From Candidatus Saccharimonadota bacterium (GTDB taxonomy: Bacteria > Patescibacteriota > Saccharimonadia > Saccharimonadales > JACOTW01), in NCBI GenBank assembly GCA_016178135.1, contig JACOTW010000001.1, forward strand, positions 64,228 to 96,528: DNA of 32,301 bases, written 5' to 3'. The translations under genes and the position numbers were made by a program. Positions 7,840 through 16,171 of this stretch are shown piece by piece. Under the pieces are notes generated by a model. The model had not been told where the DNA came from and ran no database searches. It saw only the letters and a program-made list of their open reading frames with translations. The number at the start of each line of letters is the position of its first letter. Within the stretch, counting starts at the first letter, position 1.

Positions 7840-8280
7840 ATGGCATTAGTAATAAACCCAGATATTGAAATCAAAGACTCTCCTATTCAAGGCAAGGGCT
7901 TGTTTACCAAAGTATCTATTAAAAAAGGTGATGTTATCTGGGTTTCTAAAGGTGAAGAGCCGTATGAAGAAAAATTATATACTGACGAAGAATTCAAGGA
8001 GTTTCAAAAGTGGTGCATAGAGAATGGAAAAGAATGGGACGCAGTAGCCAATGGTGATGGAACACACACGGCTGCAATTTCTGACAGAGATAAGCACCCT
8101 TCTAACTACGGCAACCATAGTTGTGATCCAAACCTAGATAAAAACCATATTGCATTACGTGATATTGAAGCTGGGGAAGAGCTGACCATTGACTATGCTC
8201 AGTTTTCAACAAAAGATTGGGAAATGAAGTGTAACTGTGGAGCAAAAAATTGCAAAGGAATTGTTAGAGGATCACTGTGA
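7840..8280 (+). CDS. SET-domain lysine methyltransferase-like protein
   Basis: A compact 146-residue stand-alone SET domain protein. Visible motifs in order are GKGLF (SAM-binding, about residue 19), NHSCDPN (pseudoknot segment) and GEELTIDYAQF with the catalytic-region Tyr. A post-SET cysteine cluster (CNCGAKNCKG) would bind zinc with the Cys of NHSCDP. Such proteins transfer methyl groups from SAM to lysines; the bacterial target here is unknown. The last codons overlap the next gene by four bases (GTGA), so the two are translationally coupled. A Shine-Dalgarno-like GAAAG about 12 bases upstream and an upstream TTATTAT suggest a short leader. Stand-alone SET proteins in bacteria are usually considered horizontally spread. 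Confidence 0.9.
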   Translation: MALVINPDIEIKDSPIQGKGLFTKVSIKKGDVIWVSKGEEPYEEKLYTDEEFKEFQKWCIENGKEWDAVANGDGTHTAAISDRDKHPSNYGNHSCDPNLDKNHIALRDIEAGEELTIDYAQFSTKDWEMKCNCGAKNCKGIVRGSL

Positions 8281-8768
8281 TTATTCAGATAGATGGTATA
8301 TCAGGGACTGGCAAAACAACCGCTGCTGAAGAACTTATTAAGCGAGGATACGCTGCCCTTGATGCTGATGAAGCATTTGGCTACTATGGAAACCCTGAAA
8401 CGGGTGAACCGACTTATGAGCAAACCCAACATAATTGGATTTGGGACCTCAATAAGGTTAAGTCATTGGCAAAGTCGTCAGAAGATACCACTATTTTTGT
8501 TTGTGGGGGTGCGATGAACCAGGATAGGGTCAGAGGTGTCTTTGATAAACGGTTTACACTGGTAGTTGATGACGACACTATGCGTCATCGACTCATGACT
8601 CGAACAAATAACGACTTCGGCAAGCATCCAGATGACCTTGCACGACAACTTGAGTGGAATAAAGGAGCTACCGAATACGCAACGAGCATAGGAGCAATAG
8701 TAATTGATGCGACCAAACCGATTGAACAGGTTGTAGATAATATTTTGGCTGAATCAGGAATTAAATAA
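8277..8768 (+). CDS. P-loop kinase-like protein (AAA_18/shikimate-kinase-like)
   Basis: A 163-residue nucleotide-binding protein. Walker A is DGISGTGKTT (residues 6-15), followed by LDADEAFGYYG in the position used by small-molecule kinases for substrate or Mg binding. A lid-like arginine region (MRHRLMTRTNNDFGKHPDD) and a C-terminal helix follow. The length and order fit adenylate/shikimate-kinase-like phosphotransferases, but the substrate is unknown. The GTG start overlaps the SET gene stop (GTGA) and the NUDIX gene begins one base after its stop, so the three form a tight operon. Confidence 0.82.
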   Translation: MIIQIDGISGTGKTTAAEELIKRGYAALDADEAFGYYGNPETGEPTYEQTQHNWIWDLNKVKSLAKSSEDTTIFVCGGAMNQDRVRGVFDKRFTLVVDDDTMRHRLMTRTNNDFGKHPDDLARQLEWNKGATEYATSIGAIVIDATKPIEQVVDNILAESGIK

Positions 8769-8769
8769 C

Positions 8770-9321
8770 ATGAGCGATACCATAAGGTCAAAGCAAGCAG
8801 ATAATGAAGAGATACTGGATTTAGTTGACGAAAATGACATTGTTATAGGTAGGATAGGTCGAGAAGAAGCAAACTCGCTTACATCTTCTAGCAAGTTAAA
8901 GGGATATATTCGTGCATCGGATATGTTTCTAATAAATGACAAGGGTGAGTTTTGGGTGCCGAAAAGAACACCCCACAAACGATTATTTCCTAATGGTCTA
9001 GATTTTAGTGTCGGAGGTCATGTTGAATCAGGCGAAGATTATCTTACTACGGTCTTACGTGAAACCGAGGAAGAAATAAACCTAAAGCTTCAACCTGAAG
9101 ATGTCACATTGGTAGATGTGCAAAGGATTGATGAAAACAGATATTTTAATGCTCTATATATTCTCATGACAAACAAAACACCCGACTTTAACCCTGATGA
9201 CTTTGTGTCTGCTGAATGGCTCACTCCACAGGCTTTACTTAAGATGATAGAAGAAGGTGTTCCCGCAAAAACCAATATTAAGTTAGCAGTTAAACGCATA
9301 TTAGAATCAGGCATTAAATAA
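8770..9321 (+). CDS. NUDIX hydrolase (isopentenyl-diphosphate isomerase-like subgroup)
   Basis: Hydrolyses or rearranges a nucleoside-diphosphate-type substrate. The Nudix box reads GGHVESGEDYLTTVLRETEE, with the metal-binding REtEE present but Asn at the usual second Gly position. The N-terminal LVDENDIVIGRIGREEA resembles the opening of the IDI-like NUDIX group often annotated as YfcD. At 183 residues the length is normal. It follows the P-loop kinase gene with one base between. Association with a MazG-like enzyme next door fits a nucleotide house-cleaning theme, although isoprenoid isomerase activity cannot be ruled out. Confidence 0.88.
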   Translation: MSDTIRSKQADNEEILDLVDENDIVIGRIGREEANSLTSSSKLKGYIRASDMFLINDKGEFWVPKRTPHKRLFPNGLDFSVGGHVESGEDYLTTVLRETEEEINLKLQPEDVTLVDVQRIDENRYFNALYILMTNKTPDFNPDDFVSAEWLTPQALLKMIEEGVPAKTNIKLAVKRILESGIK

Positions 9322-9364
9322 GATAAGCGATTTGGGACCAACAAGGGGTGATGCCGTTATTTGG

Positions 9365-9370
9365 TACAAT
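9365..9370 (+). promoter_or_regulatory. -10 box of the MazG-like gene
   Basis: TACAAT, six bases before the ATG at 9377. It suggests a separate leaderless transcript for this gene. Confidence 0.55.
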
Positions 9371-9376
9371 TAAGCT

Positions 9377-9739
9377 ATGAAGCACACACATACTGAGACG
9401 GATTTACCGATTGAGAACCAGTACCCCAAGCTGGTAAGAGACAAAATACCTGAAATGATAGAGCGTCAGGGTAAAAAAGCAGAATATCATCTAGAAGAGA
9501 ATGATGAAGAGTACCTAAGCTACCTTTTTGCCAAATTATTGGAAGAAGCTACTGAATTATCACAGGCAGAAGGTAGTGACCACCAAAAAGAGGAAGTTGC
9601 TGATGTCAGAGAGGTAATCTCTGCGATTCAATTAGCTTTAGGGATTACAGAACCTGAGATAAAAGAAGTACAAGCTAGTAAGAGAGAGGAGCGTGGTGGC
9701 TTTACTGGTCGTTTTATTTTAGATTCCCTGCCCGAATAG
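9377..9739 (+). CDS. MazG-like / PRA-PH-type nucleotide pyrophosphohydrolase
   Basis: A 120-residue all-alpha NTP pyrophosphohydrolase. The opening PKLVRDKIPEMI is a strong signature of the phosphoribosyl-ATP pyrophosphohydrolase-like branch. The metal-binding pattern is KLLEEATELSQA followed by KEEVADVREVISAI (EExxE ... ExxD). These enzymes remove non-canonical or excess NTPs; there is no histidine biosynthesis gene nearby, so a HisE role is unlikely. It has its own -10 box and a gap of 55 bp after the NUDIX gene. The 228 bp that follow, up to the response regulator gene, hold no recognisable gene; an AT-rich TATAAT lies near 9750. Confidence 0.88.
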   Translation: MKHTHTETDLPIENQYPKLVRDKIPEMIERQGKKAEYHLEENDEEYLSYLFAKLLEEATELSQAEGSDHQKEEVADVREVISAIQLALGITEPEIKEVQASKREERGGFTGRFILDSLPE

Positions 9740-9967
9740 TCAATATTGTATAATAGACTGGACATTTCTGTTCAACCACTCGTTCACTTGAAATAACAAA
9801 CAAGATAGATAGAAACACTAACTAAAATACTATACAGTTCTACTCTGCAAGAGAATGTTATCTGTCACCGTTATTGCCCTTATACAGTCGTATACCTCAA
9901 GTAGTTCAGTACAGATTGCGTTCAATTTCGATTTCACATAGTTCACCAAAAACGATACTTGTATATT

Positions 9968-10363
9968 TCAAGCATTTAGCTGGTTTAGGAACTCAACAAG
10001 TTGTTTTGGCGTGATCTCGGCCTTGACTACATAACCATCGGCCTGAACCTCTATGGCTGCACGACCTTCTTCGCTTTGTTCTAAGTTTGTAGTGATAATG
10101 ATCTTGGCACGGAGGTTGGGTGTTTGAGTGGGATCACGAAGCCTTTTCAATACTTCTATACCCGTCATATTAGGCACCATTATGTCCAGTAGAATAATGT
10201 CATAGACATCTGTCTGCGCCTCCTTAAGTCCCTCGATGCCATCTATAACGATATTGACATCATAACCGGCTCTGGTTAAGGCGCGTGCGTATAATTCGCC
10301 TATAAAATGCTCGTCCTCAATACATAAGATTTTTTTATTTGAAGTTGGGCTAGAATTATCCAT
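9968..10363 (-). CDS. Single-domain response regulator (REC only)
   Basis: A 131-residue receiver domain. It has the acidic pair IEDE, the phospho-acceptor Asp in DIILLDIMVPNMTG, the Thr in KIIITTNL and the Lys in GYVVKAEITP. With no output domain it would act by protein contact. It is the likely partner of the histidine kinase encoded upstream on the same strand. A 178-bp T1 element now lies between the two genes; without it they would be about 60 bp apart. An AAAGG Shine-Dalgarno-like sequence lies close before ATG. Confidence 0.93.
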   Translation of the reverse strand: MDNSSPTSNKKILCIEDEHFIGELYARALTRAGYDVNIVIDGIEGLKEAQTDVYDIILLDIMVPNMTGIEVLKRLRDPTQTPNLRAKIIITTNLEQSEEGRAAIEVQADGYVVKAEITPKQLVEFLNQLNA

Positions 10364-10401
10364 TGCCTTTAATTTACCACAAATCGCTATTGTTTTTTAT
10401 A

Positions 10402-10579
10402 CTGAATTTGTCGCAAAGCTCCCCCATCCCCAGACCAACTAACCTCGGCTGGTAGCGGTCCGCCTTCTTTCGATGTAGCCTTAGAGTTAATTAGCTCTAA
10501 GGCTACATCTCCTTCAGTCAAACCACTCTCAACTCGAGCTGATTCGCCCTGGGAACGGGCGATTTTGCGACAGGTCCAG
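10402..10579. mobile_element. T1 foldback element between kinase and regulator genes
   Basis: The longest T1 copy (178 bp), from CTGAATTTGTCGCAAAG to GATTTTGCGACAGGTCCAG. The left flank is TATA and the right flank TATG. The centre is a perfect hairpin, GATGTAGCCTTAGAG against CTCTAAGGCTACATC, and explains the extra length. It separates hk2 from rr2. Confidence 0.85.
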
Positions 10580-10602
10580 TATGGTGCATAACAAAAAAGT
10601 AC

Positions 10603-12147
10603 TCATCGGCGGTACAGAGAATGGTTTTTAATCCAGCCATGGGCTTGGCGCACTATGTCTTGGTTGTTGCCTTTTTTGAGTTCGGCTGCAAGTTGACTAT
10701 ACGGTTGGAGAGTGAAACCAAATACACTGCCCTCGCCTTCCTTGGATCTTACCCAAATGTTACCGCCGTGGGCGCTTACTAAAGCCTTGCTAAGGTATAG
10801 CCCCAGACCGGTGCCCCCTATTTGTGTTGAGGTTCGATGACTTCGGGAGAATTTTTCAAACAAATTTGGCAATATGGCAGCCGGAATGCCAACGCCAAAA
10901 TCCTGAACTGTAGTTTCTATAAAGCCATCCTGAGTAAGGCCAGCATGGACAACTATTTCCTTAGTATCGCCACTGTATTTGATAGCATTATCTATGAGGT
11001 TGCTAACTACTTCGTAAATGCTTACCCGATCTGCGGCTATATTTGGCAGGTTGTCATCAATCTTGCATTCAATAGTTTTGCCACGTACCAGGGCATGAAG
11101 TCGCATATCGTCAATGATGTGATTAAGAATATCCGGCCAGCTTTCTTCTTCAAGCCGTAGTACTAATTGATTTTGGTCAATACGCGCAACGTTTAGGATA
11201 TTGTTTACAAAACTTGTGAGAGTTTTGGCAGAAGATTGCATTTTGCGCATGAAGTCAGTTAGTTCAGGACTTAACTTGCCCCTAAACTCTTCTTCAAAGA
11301 CCTCTATGTAACCACGCAGGACTGTCAAGGGTGTTCTTAGTTCGTGTACGGCAATTGATATGAAATCCAGTTGCTGGTCTTCTTTGTTATATTCCTCGCT
11401 ACGATCAAACAGGGTGATGATAAATTCGGTCCCGCTTGGGTTATCTTTATTGTAGTAGGCCGCTAGGTCTACCTGTCTTGGTTCGTTATCATCTTTTAAC
11501 TGGGCATGAACTTGCCGCCAGTAGGAGGTATCAGTGATGCGACTATTCTGGCAATCATGTATCCATGTCTCTAGTGTTTCTTTATGGCTTGGGAAAGACA
11601 AGTTAAGGCTTTCAAATAGGGGCTTTCCTAATAGCTCGGCACTGGTTAATTTACAAAAACTAAGCGCGCTGTTGCTTACGTTGGTTACAAGTTGTTCTTT
11701 GTTGAAGACGAATAAAGGTAGTGGCAGATGACTGACGATAGTTGTCGCTTGAATGATAGCGTTACGATGCTCGGCATCTTCGCGGGCTCCGGCAGTCTCT
11801 AGGCTGGCAAACTGGTATACCTGCATGGCCATACTAGTTATAAGTTCGCGCCCTAGTTTGGCATTTTCAAGATTAGGAGCAGCCGTGCCGCTATGTTCGG
11901 GTGTAACATGCAGAATTGCTTGCCAGACGTAACGCATAGGTTCAAGGATATAATCTGTAATGGAAAAAGCAGCTACGGTTGTGGTTATTGTTGCGGTAAC
12001 GCACGTTACGATCAATATTAACCATGGAGATACGTCGTAAACTTCCCGACCAAGCCACCAGCCCCCAATAATTAAAGCTTGGATCATAAACACAACAACC
12101 ATTGTTGTGGTGATAGCTTGCCGGCGCATTTTCTTAAAATGATCCAC
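10603..12147 (-). CDS. Membrane sensor histidine kinase
   Basis: A 514-residue kinase with two membrane segments (about residues 11-33 and 41-66) and almost no extracytoplasmic loop. A PAS-like domain spans about 130-250. HisKA has the phospho-His in FISIAVHELRTP (H268). The HATPase domain shows NLIDNAIKYSG, DFGVGIP and GTGLGLYLSK. It starts 13 bases after the DUF3048 gene on the same strand, so the two are probably co-transcribed and the kinase may monitor the envelope, which is an inference from the linkage. Its response regulator follows after a T1 element. Confidence 0.94.
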   Translation of the reverse strand: MDHFKKMRRQAITTTMVVVFMIQALIIGGWWLGREVYDVSPWLILIVTCVTATITTTVAAFSITDYILEPMRYVWQAILHVTPEHSGTAAPNLENAKLGRELITSMAMQVYQFASLETAGAREDAEHRNAIIQATTIVSHLPLPLFVFNKEQLVTNVSNSALSFCKLTSAELLGKPLFESLNLSFPSHKETLETWIHDCQNSRITDTSYWRQVHAQLKDDNEPRQVDLAAYYNKDNPSGTEFIITLFDRSEEYNKEDQQLDFISIAVHELRTPLTVLRGYIEVFEEEFRGKLSPELTDFMRKMQSSAKTLTSFVNNILNVARIDQNQLVLRLEEESWPDILNHIIDDMRLHALVRGKTIECKIDDNLPNIAADRVSIYEVVSNLIDNAIKYSGDTKEIVVHAGLTQDGFIETTVQDFGVGIPAAILPNLFEKFSRSHRTSTQIGGTGLGLYLSKALVSAHGGNIWVRSKEGEGSVFGFTLQPYSQLAAELKKGNNQDIVRQAHGWIKNHSLYRR

Positions 12148-12160
12148 TATATATAACTTT

Positions 12161-13411
12161 CTATGGTTTTGAGGTGACGGATCCTACGGTACCAACAATA
12201 CTGATCCAGGTTTGTCCTGGATTAAGTGTCATGGTTGCACCGCTCGCATTAACAAAAGTAAATTGAGCCTTACGATCTGTTTTTGTCCAGGTTCCCGGAG
12301 TTATTACTCCATCTTGAAAAACAAACATAGGACCACTACCAACTGTTGTATAGGTAGTATGTATACCGTCGCCGGCAACGCCTTTTGGCATCACTAAGGC
12401 AATGACGACTTTTGGCGCTAATTGACTACTAGAACCTTCATCATTGTGGGGTTGCCCGCCCTGGCTACGTTTATAGGTATTGGTGGTTTGGTCCCAGTCG
12501 TAATGGGCATTGTACAAAAAGCTGGAAATGTTTAGGTCAACTGATCGAGCATTTGGCGTAGCGCTCGGCTCTTCTTTTTTGCGCGCAAAACCAGTAAACG
12601 TACTGGTACCAAAGCCTTTTTTGCGTTCTAAATCGGTAAGGGTAGGTAGCCCCGAATAAACATTATGTGGTGCATAACGTTTGCTGATCCTTTTGTAGCT
12701 ACCAGAATTAGCAAACTGGTCTAAATCTCGTACGCCAAGTGCTTTAATTTGAGCTAGAGCATCTGGACTGCCACCGACATGAGCTAGGCTACCTTCGAAT
12801 GGTAATATCCAGTCCAAATAATATGGTCGGGCGCTTCTGATTGGGCCAATGTAATCTGGCTGCGTATCCATATACAATGCCAAAAAGCGCGTAATGCCTC
12901 CCTCAGCAACGGCTTCAAAAACTAAACCAGCATCTTTGAGGCCTGATTGTGGGCGGGCATCTGGACTATTTTCTATCATCGCTCCAGTAACCGGTAGAAG
13001 ATTTTGTTCTGGAGTAACTTGAACCCCAGTTAATCGTGAGGCTTCGGTTGTTGGCTTTGGTGGTTCTTTCTTTGTTCTTAGTACTACGGGGGCTGGTTTA
13101 GGCGTTTCTTTTTTAAAAAATTTGTACCAAGCCCCTACCCCGCCACCGCCTATCATGACCAGTAGTATGCCGACAATTAGCCATTGTTTTTTAGTAAGTC
13201 GATGAAAGCGTGTTAGTGTTCTCCAGCTGAAACGGCCTTTTTTTCGTGGAGCTTCATTTTTAGGCTCTGGCCATTGTTCTTCGGCTATTTCTTCCGGTAA
13301 TTTAAAGTCTGGTTTTGGGGTTGAGCTTGTATTGGGTGTAGTATTTGTAGTTATTCGCGAAAAACGCCTAGCACCGGCTCGGTGACTCACCGGCTTAAAA
13401 TTATCTATCAT
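12161..13411 (-). CDS. DUF3048 (YerB-like) membrane-anchored protein
   Basis: A 416-residue envelope protein. A basic, Pro/Lys-rich cytoplasmic N-terminus of about 90 residues is followed by one membrane segment (QWLIVGILLVMIGGGGVGAWY) and an extracellular DUF3048 domain. Characteristic segments are VTGAMIENSPDARPQSGLKDAG, AEGGITRFLALY, IGPIRSARPYYLDW and AHVGGSPDAL. The C-terminal part (FVFQDG...GTWTKTDRK) matches the second DUF3048 module. The molecular function of the family is unknown; it occurs widely in Gram-positive-type and CPR envelopes. The start is supported by TACAAT 7 bases before ATG. It heads an operon with the second histidine kinase. Confidence 0.93.
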   Translation of the reverse strand: MIDNFKPVSHRAGARRFSRITTNTTPNTSSTPKPDFKLPEEIAEEQWPEPKNEAPRKKGRFSWRTLTRFHRLTKKQWLIVGILLVMIGGGGVGAWYKFFKKETPKPAPVVLRTKKEPPKPTTEASRLTGVQVTPEQNLLPVTGAMIENSPDARPQSGLKDAGLVFEAVAEGGITRFLALYMDTQPDYIGPIRSARPYYLDWILPFEGSLAHVGGSPDALAQIKALGVRDLDQFANSGSYKRISKRYAPHNVYSGLPTLTDLERKKGFGTSTFTGFARKKEEPSATPNARSVDLNISSFLYNAHYDWDQTTNTYKRSQGGQPHNDEGSSSQLAPKVVIALVMPKGVAGDGIHTTYTTVGSGPMFVFQDGVITPGTWTKTDRKAQFTFVNASGATMTLNPGQTWISIVGTVGSVTSKP

Positions 13412-13418
13412 GTTTATT

Positions 13419-13424
13419 ATTGTA
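13419..13424 (-). promoter_or_regulatory. -10 box of the DUF3048 operon
   Basis: TACAAT on the minus strand, 7 bases before the ATG, predicting a leaderless transcript. Confidence 0.55.
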
Positions 13425-13448
13425 TCAAACGCTTATGCTTCTACAAAC

Positions 13449-13545
13449 CTGAACTGTAGCAAAACTCCCCATCCCCAGACCGAATAATCTACTGGACCTG
13501 TCGCAAAATCCCTCGTTCCCAGGACGAATCAGCTCGAGCTGAAGC
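13449..13545. repeat. Two abutting truncated T1 copies
   Basis: 13449-13488 (CTGAACTGTAGCAAAACTCC...) matches one T1 arm. It is followed at 13492 by a second element start, CTGGACCTGTCGCAAAATCC, which is readable to about 13545 (CAGCTCGAGC). Both lack their other arms. Together they fill the divergent spacer between the DUF3048 and T4SS ATPase genes. Confidence 0.75.
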
Positions 13546-13577
13546 AACCAAGGTATCAGCAAAGCGCCAAACTCGTG

Positions 13578-13583
13578 TATAAT
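13578..13583 (+). promoter_or_regulatory. -10 box of the T4SS-like ATPase gene
   Basis: A perfect TATAAT ending 9 bases before the ATG at 13593. It lies inside the ORF-track extension that starts at GTG 13575, which argues for the later start. Confidence 0.6.
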
Positions 13584-13592
13584 TTTATTACA

Positions 13593-16154
13593 ATGATCTT
13601 CAAAAACAGGCAACTTTCCGATTTAGAGCCAGAGGGTACCGTTCTTCTGCTTCAGGTTCCACGTACTAATGAAAAAAAAGAGTTAGCTGCCGAGCAAATG
13701 TTTGCTTCCTTGCACGGCCTTCTATTATCTGCCGAAAAAACCCGTATTCATGCTGCTAAGCGCGAGCACTTAAGCTTTGAAATTGCCGTACAACAAAAAC
13801 GTATTGGTTTTTACGTCTGGGTGCCAAACTATCTTAAGAATTTTGTAGAGGAACAAATCTATGCTCAATACCCGACAGTTAATATCTCCGAGGTGCCCGA
13901 CTATACCCTAGTCGAAGACGCTCCGGCTTCAACTCAATTATCTGCCGAACTGCAATTTACTGCCAACGAGGCTTTACCAATCAAAACATTTCCAAGTTTT
14001 GAGGTTGATCCCTTGGCGGCCATAACTGCTGCCTTAGCCCAATTTGAAGATAATGAAGAAGCTTGGCTACAATTAGTTATTCGACCGGCTTCGCATAATT
14101 GGTACAAGAAAAGCGAGCAGTACGCTGCTGGTATTCGCGGTAGCCGGACAAGTTCGGGGGGCTTATTGGGTGCGTTATGGTCTCCGCCCGAAGCTAAGAC
14201 CGAAACCCCGAAACTTGCTGAATATCAAACCGCTAGAGCAGGCGCGGCGGAAGAAAAAAGCCACAAACTAGCCTATGAAGTAGCCTTGAGGATCGTATAT
14301 CGCGGCAATACTTCACCTACCCAGGCACGGATGCGCATCCAGGCCATAACAGCTAGCTTTAAACAGTTCAATACAACCTATTTGAATGGTTTTATTGGCA
14401 AAGTTCTAGGCGAAGACGATCGGTTTATCGATCTATATCGTGCGCGACGGATTGCTGGGCGTGGTTTTGTTTGTAATATAGAAGAGGTTGCCAGCCTTTA
14501 TCACTTGCCACACACTAATGTGGAAACTCCTAATATTCTCTGGGCTAATTCTAAGACGGCTGAACCGCCAGCTAATCTACCGCTTGTTACGGAGCAAACA
14601 ACTAATACAATCAGTCCGATTGCCGTTACTAACTTTCGCGGACACAATACCATGTTTGGCATGCCTAGGGATGATCGCGGGCGGCACCTTTATATCATAG
14701 GACAAACGGGTACTGGTAAATCCGGTTTGCTTGAACTTTTGACCATATCTGATCTCTACAGCCCTTATGGTTTTGCGGTTATAGATCCCCACGGTGACTA
14801 TGCCTTGAATGTACTGCGTCGAGTTCCAGCCGAAAGAATGGGTGATGTTATTTATTTCAATCCGGCTGATACTGATTTTCCGATTGCCTTCAACCCTATG
14901 GAGGTTTATGATAAAAAACTAAAATCTCATACCGCGACAGAGTTAATCGGTGTCCTAAAACGTATGTTTGAGTCTTGGGGTCCACGTCTGGAATATATTC
15001 TACGTTACAGTCTGCTCGCCCTGTTGGACTACCCTAACGCGACAATGCTCGACATTACTCGAATTTTGACCGACAAAAAGTTCCGAATGGAAGTACTGGA
15101 GTACATTGATGATCCGGTTGTGCGAAACTTCTGGCTTGTTGAATTTGCCAGCTGGAATGATAAATTTGCCACTGAAGCTGTTGCACCAGTATTGAACAAG
15201 GTCGGAGCCTTTACTGCCAATCCAACGGTCCGTAATATAATTGGCCAGCCCAAAAGTAGTTTCAATATTCGTCAAATTATGGATGAGCGCAAGATATTGA
15301 TTGTTAATTTGTCTCGAGGCTTAATTGGCGAGGACAATGCCGCTTTGCTTGGTGCCCTGTTGGTTACCAAAATCCAGATGGGTGCTATGAGTCGGGCAGA
15401 CATTCCGCCAGAAGAACGGACACCTTTTTATTTGTATGTTGATGAATTCCAGAATTTTGCCACCGATTCATTTGCCACTATTTTGTCCGAAGCTCGCAAA
15501 TATGCCTTGAATCTGACCGTGGCCAACCAATATATTGCCCAGATGAGTCAAGAAGTTAAAGACGCTGTTTTTGGAAATGTTGGTTCGGTCGTAACTTTCC
15601 GAACAAGTGCCGATGATGCCCGAACCATGCTGAAGTATTTTGAGCCCAAATTCGAAGAACACGATCTCGTTCATATGCATAATCGTCATTTTATTGTCAG
15701 TATGACTATTGCCGGTGAAAAAGTGCAGGCTTTTTCGGCCACAACCCTTAATTTGCCTGAACGAACTAGTGATTACAGTGCCGAAATTATAGCTAATAGT
15801 CGCGAGCTCTATTCCATGCAACGCGACCACATAGAAACGTTTATGCGCAATCGTTATATTACGCAAGCAGATCAACCAAAACAACAAACCCCAGCAAAAC
15901 AACCAGACCACAAGCCGGAACCTTCAAGAGTATCCGCCAGCCCGAGCAAGAAAGCTGCTGAAGATATTCTGAAGCTTACTGGAGCCACACCATATCCTTC
16001 CCATGAAGCGGTGGTAAACTCCACAGAACAACCGAAGCGTAAACGTACTAGATCGCGTCGCAAGAACAAACCAGTGGATACCGCCGAACGAGCTGTTATA
16101 CCTAACAATAATCGGCAACCTAGCGATGACGGGACAATTATTCATCTGCGTTAG
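13593..16154 (+). CDS. VirB4/TraG-like conjugative ATPase (type IV secretion DNA-binding domain)
   Basis: An 853-residue ATPase of the HerA/VirB4/TraD class, common in CPR genomes. The N-terminal roughly 340 residues resemble the variable adaptor region. The ATPase domain has Walker A IGQTGTGKSGLLELL (about residue 370), the following strand VIDPHGDY, Walker B FYLYVDEFQNFAT (about 613) and a late sensor segment VVTFRTSADDA. The C-terminus (from about 760) is disordered and basic (KRKRTRSRRKN). It probably powers DNA or protein transfer or surface-pilus assembly at the membrane; no other T4SS genes are visible here. The start is chosen at ATG 13593, because TATAAT overlaps the alternative upstream GTG. 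It converges with gltX, leaving 17 bp. Confidence 0.88.
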   Translation: MIFKNRQLSDLEPEGTVLLLQVPRTNEKKELAAEQMFASLHGLLLSAEKTRIHAAKREHLSFEIAVQQKRIGFYVWVPNYLKNFVEEQIYAQYPTVNISEVPDYTLVEDAPASTQLSAELQFTANEALPIKTFPSFEVDPLAAITAALAQFEDNEEAWLQLVIRPASHNWYKKSEQYAAGIRGSRTSSGGLLGALWSPPEAKTETPKLAEYQTARAGAAEEKSHKLAYEVALRIVYRGNTSPTQARMRIQAITASFKQFNTTYLNGFIGKVLGEDDRFIDLYRARRIAGRGFVCNIEEVASLYHLPHTNVETPNILWANSKTAEPPANLPLVTEQTTNTISPIAVTNFRGHNTMFGMPRDDRGRHLYIIGQTGTGKSGLLELLTISDLYSPYGFAVIDPHGDYALNVLRRVPAERMGDVIYFNPADTDFPIAFNPMEVYDKKLKSHTATELIGVLKRMFESWGPRLEYILRYSLLALLDYPNATMLDITRILTDKKFRMEVLEYIDDPVVRNFWLVEFASWNDKFATEAVAPVLNKVGAFTANPTVRNIIGQPKSSFNIRQIMDERKILIVNLSRGLIGEDNAALLGALLVTKIQMGAMSRADIPPEERTPFYLYVDEFQNFATDSFATILSEARKYALNLTVANQYIAQMSQEVKDAVFGNVGSVVTFRTSADDARTMLKYFEPKFEEHDLVHMHNRHFIVSMTIAGEKVQAFSATTLNLPERTSDYSAEIIANSRELYSMQRDHIETFMRNRYITQADQPKQQTPAKQPDHKPEPSRVSASPSKKAAEDILKLTGATPYPSHEAVVNSTEQPKRKRTRSRRKNKPVDTAERAVIPNNNRQPSDDGTIIHLR

Positions 16155-16171
16155 CAGTGCTTCAGGAATTG

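Noticed and set aside
13575-13592. GTG start for the T4SS-like ATPase
   Set aside because: It overlaps the TATAAT box; ATG 13593 fits the promoter better.
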